Below, in pieces: positions 18,349 through 26,830 of a stretch of 64,000 bases of DNA; within the stretch, counting starts at the first letter, position 1; every line of letters starts with the position of its first letter. The notes under the pieces are model-generated. The model was not told where the DNA came from. It did no database searches and saw only the letters and a program-made list of their open reading frames with translations. The translations under genes and the position numbers were made by a program. This DNA comes from JBKBII01 sp046299415 (lineage in GTDB: Bacteria > Pseudomonadota > Gammaproteobacteria > Ectothiorhodospirales > Ectothiorhodospiraceae), in NCBI GenBank assembly GCA_046299415.1, contig JBKBII010000007.1:1-64000 (forward strand). The letters are read 5' to 3'.

Positions 18349-21300
18349 GCGAGCACCACCAGTCCGGCGCCCTGCTGCACCGGCTGGCCCGACGAAGCCA
18401 GCAGGCGCACCACCCGTCCGGATCGCGGAGCGATCACCGGAAACTCCATCTTCATCGCCTCGAGAATGATCAGCGTGGCGCCGGCTTCGACCGCTTCGTT
18501 CTCGGCCACCAGACATTTCCAGACGCTGCCGGTCAGCTCGGCGCGGACGAGGGTCTCGCCCGGCTCCAGCGCAATCGCCTCGACGGCTTTGGGCGGCTCG
18601 GCATCGGCGGGCAAGAGGTCCGCCTCGGACCAATGCGCGATTTCGGCGGCGAAGGCCGCATCCTGGCGCTCGCGAAACGCCGAGATCGACTGGGCGTTCG
18701 CGGCGAGAAAGGCCTCGTGCGCCGCCATGTCGAACTGGCTGTCCTCGATCCGGATCGGGTAGCGCCCCCGCCGGAAGGCCGTGCGGGCCTGGGCCAGTGT
18801 TGCTTCATCGACCGGATAGAAACGTACCTGGTCGAAGAACCGCAGCAGCCACGGCTTGCCGTCGACGAACTGCGGGTTCTGCAGAAAGCGGTTCCAAATC
18901 GGCAGGGTGCGCCCGACCAGCTGGTAGCCGCCGGGCGAGTCCATGCCGTAGATGCACATGTAAACGCCGCCGATTCCGACGGTGCCTTCGGCAGTGAAGG
19001 TTCGCGCCGGGTTGTACTTCGACGTTCTCAGGCGGTGCCGGGGATCCACCGGTACGGCACAGGGTGCGCCGAGATAGACATCGCCGAGACCGAGCACCAG
19101 GTAGGACGCATCAAAGAGGGTCTGGGCGACGTCATCGACCGTTTCCAGACCATTCGCACGTCGGATGAACTCGGCATTGCGGGGTAACCATGGCGCGCTG
19201 TCACGGACCGACCGACGGTACTTGAGGACGGCTTCGAGCGTGGCCGAATCCTCGAATGCCAGCGGCAGGTGCACGATGCGGGAGGGCACCGACATCGTGT
19301 CGACCGCCGGCAGACTGTCCTCGATCGCGAGCAGAGTCTCGACCAACGCCGCCTGCCCGATGCGCTCCGGGTCAAAACGAATCTGCAGCGACCGAACGCC
19401 CGGCGAGCATTCTTCGACGCCCGGAACGGCTTGCTCGGCCAACGCCTCCATCAGGGCATGAACCCGCAATCGGGCGCGCAGGTCGAGCACGTTGTCGCCG
19501 TACTCGAGCAGGAGATAGGTGTCGCCGGCCTGGCGCATGACGACGCCGGGCGCGGCTGCACGTGCCGCCAGCCGCGCACGCACCGGATCTCCGGCAGGAT
19601 CGACAAACGGATCGATGGCGACCAGCGGCGGCATCGCTTCTGCCGGATCGGTCGAGTCGCGACCCGCGTGCGCAAGCCACCCGATCTGTTCATCGAAGGT
19701 CCGTGCCCGAGCCCGGGCTTGCGCGTAGTCGATGGGAACGAACCGAACCCGATCGCCCGGCTGCAACTGGCCCATCTTCCAGCGATCCGCCTGCACGATG
19801 GTGGCCGGGCAGACGAAGCCGCCGAGACTCGGTCCGTCGGGGCCGAGGATTACCGGCATATCGCCAGTGAAATTGATCGCACCGATGGCGTACTCGGTGT
19901 CGTGAATGTTGGACGGATGCAGCCCGGCCTCACCGCCATCACTGCGCGCCCAGCTCGGTTTGGGGCCGATCAGACGCACGCCCAGGCGGTTCGAGTTGTA
20001 GTGGACTTCGTAGTCAGACGCAAAAAACGTCCGGATCGCATCCTCTTTGAAAAAATCGGGCGCGCCGTGCGGCCCGACCATGACGCCGATTTCCCACCGG
20101 CACGATCCGCAGCCCACCGGGAAATCCGGCCGCAGCGGTAGCGGCACAGAACGACCCCGTCGCCCGGCTTCACAGCAGCTGCCTTCGGCCAGAGCCAACT
20201 GGTCCCCGGCGGCCAGAGTCCGGCCGCCGTGGCCGCCGAACTGGCCGAGCGCAAAGGTCGAACGGCTGCCGAGGTAGGTGGGCACCGGCAGCCCACCTGC
20301 GACGCACAGATAGGCGCGCGCACCCTGCTCGACGCGCCCCATCTCCAGCAACTGGCCAGCGACCACGTGCAAGACGGTCCAGCAAGGGACTGCGACCCCG
20401 TCGAGACAGGGGCTCATGGGAGCCCCTGCGAGGACGATGTCGGCGTCGGCATGAAAGCGCAGGGTCGCTCCGGCGATCGTGCACTCGAGTCCTGCCGCGC
20501 CCGTCGCATTGCCCAGCAACGCATTGGCCAGGGCGAACGAACAGGCGTCCATCGGCCCGGACGGCGGCACGCCGATGTTCCAGTAACCCAGGCGTCCTGG
20601 GAGATCCTGAACGGTCGTGTAGGTCCCGGGTTCGATCACTTCGAGCACCCGGGGCCGATAGTCGAAGTCAACGAGCGCCCGTGTGGTGATCCGGCCTTGA
20701 GCGAAGAACGGCGCCGCGATCACCTGGCGCAGGTAGCCCTGGTTGGTGACCGTGCCACTGATCACGGTCGCGGCCAACGCGGCTTCCATCGCCCGGCGTA
20801 CCGACTCCCGATTCGGGCCGGCAACGATCAACTTCGCGATCATCGGATCGTAGTGGCTCGATACCGTATCGCCGGAGGACACACCGGCATCGACACGAAT
20901 CCGCAGCGCGTCGCGCGGCGCCGGACCCGGCTCAAATCCGTCCTCCGCGCCGGGTGGGAACGACACTTCGGCCAGCCGTCCCGGCGCCGGGCGAAATCCG
21001 TGCAGTGGATCCTCGGCATAGAGGCGAACTTCCATCGCGGCACCAGCCGCCTGCGGTCGACGTTCCAGATCCGGTGGATCGCCGGCGGCGGTGCGCAACA
21101 TCCATTCGACCAGGTCGATCCCGGTGGTCATCTCAGTGATCGGATGCTCGACCTGCAAGCGGGTGTTGACCTCCAGAAAAAAGAACGCCTCCCGATCCGC
21201 ATCGAAGAGAAACTCGACCGTCCCGGCCCCGCGGTACGCCACCGATCGTCCGAGGCGTTCCGCCGCGTCGAACAGCGCGTCGCGCAGCGCCGGTGACAGC

Positions 21301-22043
21301 CCCGGCGCCGGCGTTTCCTCGACGACCTTCTGGTTGCGCCGCTGCAATGAGCAGTCGCGTTCACCGACGGCCACCACGCGCCCGCGACCATCGCCAAAGA
21401 TCTGGACTTCGACATGACGCGCCGAATCCACACAGCGTTCGAGAAACACGCCGGCATCGGCGAAATAGCTCGTACCGAGGCGTTGCACAGAATCGAACGC
21501 CTGGCGCAACGCGGCGGCGTCCGCGCAACGCGACAAGCCGATACCACCGCCGCCGGCCGTCGTTTTCAGCATCACCGGCCAGCCGATGCGTTGCGCCGCA
21601 TCGACCGCTGCGTCCGGATCATCGAGAAGTCCGGTGCCGGGGGCCAAAGGCACACCCGCGGCGGCAGCCAGCTCACGGGCCCGGTGCTTGAGCCCGAAGT
21701 CACGAATCTGCTCGGGTGTCGGGCCGACGAAAGCGATTCCCGAGGCTTCGCACGCCGCGGCAAAATCGGCGTTCTCCGACAGAAAACCGTAGCCGGGGAA
21801 GATGGCGTCGACGCCCGTCGCGCGGGCGATTTCGAGCACCCGTTCGGCGCTCAGATAACTTTCCGCCGCGCTGGCACCGCCCAGCGAGACCGCCTGATCG
21901 GCCAGCACAACATGCATGGCATCGGCATCCGGATCGGAGTAAATCGCGACCGTCTCGATACCCAGCCGGCGTGCCGTGCGGATGGCGCGGACGGCGATTT
22001 CGCCACGATTGGCAATCAGCAGGCGTCCTGGCAACTCAGCCAT
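18345..22043 (-). CDS. uca: Urea carboxylase (biotin- and ATP-dependent)
   Basis: Carboxylates urea to allophanate with ATP and bicarbonate. The 1232-residue protein has a biotin carboxylase domain (about 1-450, with FLEVNTRLQVEHPITEM), KipA- and KipI-like carboxyltransferase domains (about 465-1070) and a C-terminal biotinyl domain with the biotin Lys in EAMKM (about 1198). It overlaps allophanate hydrolase upstream and gntR downstream. Many bacterial enzymes of this type are now regarded as guanidine carboxylases. That route also needs carboxyguanidine deiminase (CgdAB) and often a guanidine-I riboswitch, and neither is visible here, so urea is the better substrate guess. Confidence 0.93.
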   Translation of the reverse strand: MAELPGRLLIANRGEIAVRAIRTARRLGIETVAIYSDPDADAMHVVLADQAVSLGGASAAESYLSAERVLEIARATGVDAIFPGYGFLSENADFAAACEASGIAFVGPTPEQIRDFGLKHRARELAAAAGVPLAPGTGLLDDPDAAVDAAQRIGWPVMLKTTAGGGGIGLSRCADAAALRQAFDSVQRLGTSYFADAGVFLERCVDSARHVEVQIFGDGRGRVVAVGERDCSLQRRNQKVVEETPAPGLSPALRDALFDAAERLGRSVAYRGAGTVEFLFDADREAFFFLEVNTRLQVEHPITEMTTGIDLVEWMLRTAAGDPPDLERRPQAAGAAMEVRLYAEDPLHGFRPAPGRLAEVSFPPGAEDGFEPGPAPRDALRIRVDAGVSSGDTVSSHYDPMIAKLIVAGPNRESVRRAMEAALAATVISGTVTNQGYLRQVIAAPFFAQGRITTRALVDFDYRPRVLEVIEPGTYTTVQDLPGRLGYWNIGVPPSGPMDACSFALANALLGNATGAAGLECTIAGATLRFHADADIVLAGAPMSPCLDGVAVPCWTVLHVVAGQLLEMGRVEQGARAYLCVAGGLPVPTYLGSRSTFALGQFGGHGGRTLAAGDQLALAEGSCCEAGRRGRSVPLPLRPDFPVGCGSCRWEIGVMVGPHGAPDFFKEDAIRTFFASDYEVHYNSNRLGVRLIGPKPSWARSDGGEAGLHPSNIHDTEYAIGAINFTGDMPVILGPDGPSLGGFVCPATIVQADRWKMGQLQPGDRVRFVPIDYAQARARARTFDEQIGWLAHAGRDSTDPAEAMPPLVAIDPFVDPAGDPVRARLAARAAAPGVVMRQAGDTYLLLEYGDNVLDLRARLRVHALMEALAEQAVPGVEECSPGVRSLQIRFDPERIGQAALVETLLAIEDSLPAVDTMSVPSRIVHLPLAFEDSATLEAVLKYRRSVRDSAPWLPRNAEFIRRANGLETVDDVAQTLFDASYLVLGLGDVYLGAPCAVPVDPRHRLRTSKYNPARTFTAEGTVGIGGVYMCIYGMDSPGGYQLVGRTLPIWNRFLQNPQFVDGKPWLLRFFDQVRFYPVDEATLAQARTAFRRGRYPIRIEDSQFDMAAHEAFLAANAQSISAFRERQDAAFAAEIAHWSEADLLPADAEPPKAVEAIALEPGETLVRAELTGSVWKCLVAENEAVEAGATLIILEAMKMEFPVIAPRSGRVVRLLASSGQPVQQGAGLVVLA

Positions 22044-23967
22044 GCGTCACCTCGGCTTCGGAGATGGCAGCGCGCGCATCCGCGACGCCGCAACGGCTCC
22101 CCTTCGCCGGTGCCGTCCGTACGGCATCCAGATAATTGCGCCAGCCTCCGTAACGACTGATATCGTCGGCGGCCTCGAGCGCGTAGCCTTCACAAATGAA
22201 CCCCCTCACCCAGCGTCCGTCCGCCAGCTCGATGCTGCCGATCCCCAGCGGTGGTGGGACCTCGGCCAGCAACGCACCGAGCGCGGTGGGCGAAAGCCGC
22301 CAGACCTCCACCGCAATGGCGTGGCCTTCGGCATCGTCGGGTGTTCGCGCCAAACCGGGCTTCGACGGCGTTGTGTCCGGCAGGGCGTACAGGCGATAGC
22401 ACGATGCCGTAATGGTCGCCTCGACGAACACCGCCGCGCGCGATGTCAACTGGTGTTCCAGCGGCTGGCCGCGCAGGTGGGCGCCGACCACGGCGAGCTC
22501 GATCGACCCGGAATCGCCCGACGCGGACACCATGGACGGGGGGTTGCCGCCCAGCGTCCCGGGTGGAGAGGGCACCGACGACGCGTCCGCTGGATCGCCC
22601 CCGACCGGCTGGCCGGAGCAGCCCAGGGTTGCCGGTATCGCTTGCCGCCAGCGGCGGGCGAAACCGGCCAATGGGGATTCCGAGAAGCCGGGCGCGATCA
22701 CGGTCACACCGAACGGCAACCCATCGTGGCGCCATCCGGACGGCAGCGCCAAGGCACACAAGTCCGCCAAGTTGACGAAATTGGTAAAGCGCCCGAGCGT
22801 CGTGTTGACCGCGATGGGCTCGGCGGCATCTTCGACAAGCAAGGGATAGCGGGGCGCCGACGGCACGAACAAAGCATCGCAGCGTTCAAAAATGCCCTCG
22901 ATCTCGCGCAGCAAAGCCTGCCGGCGCTGGATGGCTCGCGCAAAATCGACGCCATCGAAAGCGCGACCGCCGTCGATAATCGCCGCTACGGTCGGGTGAA
23001 TGGCATCTCGTCGACGGGTGATGAAGTCGCCCACGGCGGCGGTTCTCTCGGCCACCCAGGGGCCGCGATAGAGCAGGTCGGCCAGCTCTTCGAGCGGCGT
23101 GTAATCGACGGTGACCAGCGTCCAATCCTGCGCTGTGGCCACCGCACAGGCCTGGTGCCACGCCTGCTCCTGAGCGCTATCGCCGTGCCAATCGATCGTC
23201 TCCGGTATGGCCAGCGTCCGGATCACCGCCGGCGGTCGCGGCTGCGCACGGCGTGACCACGGATCCTCTGGGTCGAAGGCGGCTGCCACATCCAGCACCT
23301 GCGACGCATCCATTTCGGTCAGGGCAAAGATCGAGACACAATCCAGCGACGCACAGGCGGGCACCACACCCCGCGTACTGATCAGGCCTCGCGATGGCTT
23401 CAGACCAACCAGATTGTTGAACGCTGCGGGCACGCGACCCGAGCCTGCAGTATCCGTTCCGAGCGCAAAGGCCACCAGGCCACGCGCCACCGCGACCGCC
23501 GAACCGGAACTCGACCCGCCGGGAACACGCTCTGGCGCGAACGGATTGACCGGGACACCGTAGGGACTGCGTGTCCCCACCAGACCCGTCGCAAACTGAT
23601 CGAGATTGGTCTTGCCAAACAGCACCGCGCCGGCCGCACGCAGACGCTCGACCACCGCGGCATCACGAGCCGGGCGATACGCATAGGCCGGACAAGCAGC
23701 CGTCGTCTCCCAGCCCGCCGCGTCGATATTGTCCTTGACGGCAAACGGCACACCGAACAGCGGCAAATGCGGATCGATTTGCGCGAGACGCTCGATTTCC
23801 CGCTCCAGACCGTCGCGGTCAAGGACAGAAATCCAGGTCGGGTCCTCCGGGTCGATGCGTTGCCACGCCTCACGCAGACACGCAAAGGCTGACGAACGGT
23901 CCTGCCGATACGCCGCCTGCCATTGCGAGACGGTTTGAGGGTGCGAGGATAAACTTGACCCGGCCAC
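22036..23967 (-). CDS. atzF: Allophanate hydrolase
   Basis: Hydrolyses allophanate to ammonia and carbon dioxide, completing ATP-dependent urea breakdown. Residues about 1-450 are an amidase-signature domain with the Ser-cisSer-Lys triad visible in PFAVKDNIDAAG, GGSSSGSAVAV and GTDTAGSGRVPA. The C-terminal part (about 480-640) is the allophanate hydrolase C-domain with VGAHLRGQPLEHQL. GTG at 23967 was chosen because GGAG lies six bases upstream and because the predicted sigma-54 transcription start (about 23990) excludes the upstream TTG at 23991. The gene overlaps urea carboxylase by eight bases and is first in the operon. Confidence 0.93.
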   Translation of the reverse strand: MAGSSLSSHPQTVSQWQAAYRQDRSSAFACLREAWQRIDPEDPTWISVLDRDGLEREIERLAQIDPHLPLFGVPFAVKDNIDAAGWETTAACPAYAYRPARDAAVVERLRAAGAVLFGKTNLDQFATGLVGTRSPYGVPVNPFAPERVPGGSSSGSAVAVARGLVAFALGTDTAGSGRVPAAFNNLVGLKPSRGLISTRGVVPACASLDCVSIFALTEMDASQVLDVAAAFDPEDPWSRRAQPRPPAVIRTLAIPETIDWHGDSAQEQAWHQACAVATAQDWTLVTVDYTPLEELADLLYRGPWVAERTAAVGDFITRRRDAIHPTVAAIIDGGRAFDGVDFARAIQRRQALLREIEGIFERCDALFVPSAPRYPLLVEDAAEPIAVNTTLGRFTNFVNLADLCALALPSGWRHDGLPFGVTVIAPGFSESPLAGFARRWRQAIPATLGCSGQPVGGDPADASSVPSPPGTLGGNPPSMVSASGDSGSIELAVVGAHLRGQPLEHQLTSRAAVFVEATITASCYRLYALPDTTPSKPGLARTPDDAEGHAIAVEVWRLSPTALGALLAEVPPPLGIGSIELADGRWVRGFICEGYALEAADDISRYGGWRNYLDAVRTAPAKGSRCGVADARAAISEAEVTHG

Positions 23968-24000
23968 GTTGCGCTCCAACTGATATACCAATCAGAGCAC

Positions 24001-24017
24001 TGCTTGAATCGTGCCAA
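24001..24017 (-). promoter_or_regulatory. Candidate sigma-54 (-24/-12) promoter of the urea operon
   Basis: On the minus strand this reads TTGGCACGATTCAAGCA. It matches the sigma-54 consensus TGGCACG-N4-TTGCW in the full -24 block and in the essential GC of the -12 block, at the exact spacing; only the TT before GC differs (AA). The expected transcript start near 23990 is about 23 bases ahead of the chosen GTG. I found no convincing pair of NtrC half-sites upstream. Control by RpoN with NtrC under nitrogen limitation is inferred from the site and the genes. Confidence 0.7.
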
Positions 24018-24540
24018 GTGACTCGACGAGCCACGGCTGATTCCACTCGACGTATTAATTGGCCTGCGCGATCCGATACTTGGGGCCAGATTTCCAGTGC
24101 GGCGGACCATTTACGGCCGGATGAGCGGGTCCTGTGCTGCGCGTGTTGCGCTCGATTCTGGTTCAGCTGCCGCCCAGGGCGGGCCCCGCATTGGGGCACA
24201 AACGCACAGCAATTGCGCGCGCTCTTCGCATTGCTAGCGATGAACAAGAACGATGATTCGTCGCACAAGCGACGAGGCCCCGTGTCGGGCGTGGTCAGGA
24301 TCGACGCCGGGCCTGACTGACGCCGAACCGTCGACACCGCTCAATCATCTGCTCGATCTCGCAAGGCCCCAGATGCGCTCGCCGTCGGCGCGAAACGTCC
24401 GATGGGCGCGTAGTGCCGGTGGTCGCATTAGCCCGGTGCGCGTCAAACGAGCCAACACGACGGCCCGGCCAGCAGCTCACCGCCTGAGGAAACGAGCACA
24501 GCTGACCTGCCGGTGGTACCGGCATGAGCGCGGTCCGTAA
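24018..24540. other. Intergenic region upstream of urea operon, about 520 bp
   Basis: This separates the sigma-54 promoter from the end of the tetR gene. It includes an AT-richer patch near 24050-24062 that could serve DNA bending by IHF, but the match is too weak to call. No protein-coding frame here resembles a known family. The region is long enough to hold enhancer-type activator sites. Confidence 0.45.
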
Positions 24541-25188
24541 TCAGCTCGACGCATCGCGCACTGCAAGCGCGGCGGGTTCGACTCCGAGTGTGAGAAAAAT
24601 CTGGGCCTGCGCCGCGCGCAGCAGCGACGCGCGCTCAGCCTGCGCTGCGGCCGGCAACGTCCGCGCAATCGTCACGCCGCCCACGAGGACAGCCAGAATC
24701 GTGCGCGCCTTGTCGCGAACGAGATCGGGCTCGGGCGGAAACGGCAAGGCGCGCAGTCGTGCCAGAGCCCGGATGCGACGCTCAACCAGTTGTCGCAGAC
24801 TCATGTAGGCAGCCTCGTAAGCCCGCTGAATCTCTGCGCTGCTGGCACCGACTTCGTTAATCAGAATCGCTTCAGGACTCGGGCTGGCCCGCGTCTCGAT
24901 GTCCCGCAGGTTGAGATACTCTTCCACCAGCCGGGTCAGGTGTTCCACAGACAGCGGGCCTTTGATCAGGCGTGCCGGGCGGCAACGCTCGAAGATCTCC
25001 CGAATCGACGCCGAATACAGCGCTTCCTTGGATTCGAAGTGGGCGTAGAACGCTCCGTGCGTCATACGCGCGACGCGCATGATCTCGCTGATCGAGACCC
25101 GGTCGAAGCCGTACCGGCAGAACAGCTCGGTCGCAGATTGCAAAATACGGTTTTTGCTGCGGAGCTTTTGGTCCTTCGGATGCGGCAC
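24541..25188 (-). CDS. TetR-family transcriptional regulator
   Basis: A 215-residue TetR-type repressor. The N-terminal helix-turn-helix (about residues 12-58) has ILQSATELFCRYGFDRVSISEIM followed by MTHGAFYAHFESKEALY, the standard TetR layout. The C-terminal ligand domain has no recognisable specificity. The gene is divergent from a fabF-type synthase gene, and an 18-bp palindrome lies in the shared upstream region, so the most economical reading is autoregulation plus control of that synthase, possibly in response to an acyl compound. Confidence 0.88.
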   Translation of the reverse strand: MPHPKDQKLRSKNRILQSATELFCRYGFDRVSISEIMRVARMTHGAFYAHFESKEALYSASIREIFERCRPARLIKGPLSVEHLTRLVEEYLNLRDIETRASPSPEAILINEVGASSAEIQRAYEAAYMSLRQLVERRIRALARLRALPFPPEPDLVRDKARTILAVLVGGVTIARTLPAAAQAERASLLRAAQAQIFLTLGVEPAALAVRDASS

Positions 25189-25237
25189 GCGGCGTCCTCC
25201 CGAGAGATCTGCGGGCGTCCTGGCGCCCGACCAGCCG

Positions 25238-25255
25238 ATATGATCTTGATCATAT
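25238..25255. promoter_or_regulatory. 18-bp palindrome, likely TetR operator
   Basis: ATATGATC-TT-GATCATAT is a perfect inverted repeat with 8-bp arms and a 2-bp centre. It is the only AT-rich dyad between the divergent tetR and fabF-type genes. Length, symmetry and position suit a TetR-family operator. It lies 49 bp from the tetR start and 56 bp from the fabF start. Confidence 0.6.
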
Positions 25256-25311
25256 GGTGCCGCAGACTAAAGTGAACCGGTCGAATATCCACCGATTTTT
25301 TTGGAGTCCGT

Positions 25312-26577
25312 ATGTCATCTCCCATCGTCATCACCGGAATGGGTATCGTCAGCCCCCTGGGCTGCGGTGTCGAAACCGTCTGGTCCCGATTGGTCGAGGG
25401 ACGTTCCGGCATCGTGCCCATTGACCGCTTCGACACGGCTGAACAACCCGTACGCATCGCCGGTCTCGTTCCCGGAAAGGATCACGACCCCGAGGGCGGT
25501 CTGGATCCGGATCAGGTTCTCGAGAAGAAAGAGCAGAAAAAAGTCGATCTATTCACTCTGTACGCGCTCGCGGCCGCCGCAGAGGCCATCGCTCAATCGG
25601 GTTGGCAACCTCAGTCAGACGCCGAGCGGGCTGCAACAGCCACCATCATCGCCACGGGCATCGGGGGCTTCCCGACGATCACAAGCGCCCACGATTTGAT
25701 GCGAGAACGCGGCTACAAGCGGCTTTCGCCATTTACCGTCCCGGCGTTCCTGGCCAATCTCGCGGCTGGTAACTTGTCGATCCGCTACGGATTCAAAGGC
25801 CCACTGGGCTGCCCGGTCACAGCCTGTGCCGCGGGCGTTCAGGCCATTGGCGACGGCATGCGCATGATTCGTTCTGGTGAAGCCGAAGTGGCTGTCGTCG
25901 GCGGCGCCGAGGCCTGTGTCGATCCCCTGTCACTCGCCAGCTTCAACGCATTGAAAGCGCTTTCAACCCGCAACGATGAGCCGACCCGCGCCTCGCGCCC
26001 GTTCGATGCCGATCGCGATGGCTTTGTCATGGGTGAAGGCGCCGGCGTTGTCATCATCGAAACGCTCGAGCACGCCGAGCGTCGAGGGGCTATTCCGCTG
26101 GCAATCCTGTCCGGCTACGGCACCTCCGCCGACGCGCATCACATTACTGCCGGGCCGGAAGATGGTTCCGGTGCTGCTCAGGCCATCCGCGCCGCCTTGA
26201 AGATGGCGGGCCTCGCGCACACCGACATCGGCTACATCAATGCCCACGCCACATCGACACCGGTCGGTGACCGCGCCGAAATGGCCAGCCTGCGTAACGT
26301 GTTTGGCCATGATCTGCCGAACGTGCCGATTTCATCGACCAAATCCGCGGTCGGCCATCTGCTCGGTGCCGCCGGCGGCGTCGAGTCTGTGTTTTCCGCC
26401 ATGGCAGCTCGCACCGGGGTCTTGCCGCCGACAATCAATCTCGAACGGGTTGATGACACCATGGTCGGGCTCGATCTCGTGCCAAACACGGCGCGCAAAG
26501 GCGACCCGCAGCACGTCTTATGCAACGGCTTTGGTTTCGGCGGTGTCAACGCTGCGCTGATCGTCTCGCGTCTTTGA
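25312..26577 (+). CDS. Beta-ketoacyl-ACP synthase II (FabF type)
   Basis: Condensing enzyme that elongates acyl-ACP with malonyl-ACP. The 421-residue product has the Cys-His-His triad: Cys about 172 in TACAAGVQAIG, His about 312 in NAHATSTPVGD and His about 349 in SAVGHLLGAAG. ATG at 25312 follows TTTTTTGGAG. It is not beside other fab genes (no acpP, fabG or fabD in the window), so it is probably an accessory FabF paralogue used under specific conditions or for a modified lipid. The neighbouring TetR regulator and palindrome support conditional expression. Confidence 0.9.
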   Translation: MSSPIVITGMGIVSPLGCGVETVWSRLVEGRSGIVPIDRFDTAEQPVRIAGLVPGKDHDPEGGLDPDQVLEKKEQKKVDLFTLYALAAAAEAIAQSGWQPQSDAERAATATIIATGIGGFPTITSAHDLMRERGYKRLSPFTVPAFLANLAAGNLSIRYGFKGPLGCPVTACAAGVQAIGDGMRMIRSGEAEVAVVGGAEACVDPLSLASFNALKALSTRNDEPTRASRPFDADRDGFVMGEGAGVVIIETLEHAERRGAIPLAILSGYGTSADAHHITAGPEDGSGAAQAIRAALKMAGLAHTDIGYINAHATSTPVGDRAEMASLRNVFGHDLPNVPISSTKSAVGHLLGAAGGVESVFSAMAARTGVLPPTINLERVDDTMVGLDLVPNTARKGDPQHVLCNGFGFGGVNAALIVSRL

Positions 26578-26830
26578 TCGAGCACGGCTTGATTACGGCG
26601 TCCTCACGGGACGAGCGAACGTGCTCGCGCCGTGTGGATATACAGACCCGACGACGGGATCCGGACTTTGATCAACGTCCCACCCGCGGCAGTGTTCGGA
26701 TTGTCGCAGGCCCTGGGCGGAGACGGAACTGTTCACGCCGCATGGGGCCGCCGGGATCGTTGATTCGATCTTCCGATACAATCCGGCGTTTTTCACGGAT
26801 CGGTAGCAAACCCGACAGGTCATCGAGAGA

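Noticed and set aside
23968..23991. Upstream TTG start for allophanate hydrolase
   Set aside because: It coincides with the predicted sigma-54 transcription start, and a GTG at 23967 has GGAG at good spacing.
24018..24540. NtrC-type GCAC-N6-GTGC enhancer sites or a guanidine-I riboswitch upstream of the urea operon
   Set aside because: I read the region on both strands and saw isolated half-sites only and no conserved aptamer blocks.
26579..26627. Inverted repeat CGAGCACG...CGTGCTCG after fabF as a terminator
   Set aside because: The loop is more than 30 bases long and no T-run follows, so it is not convincing as an intrinsic terminator.
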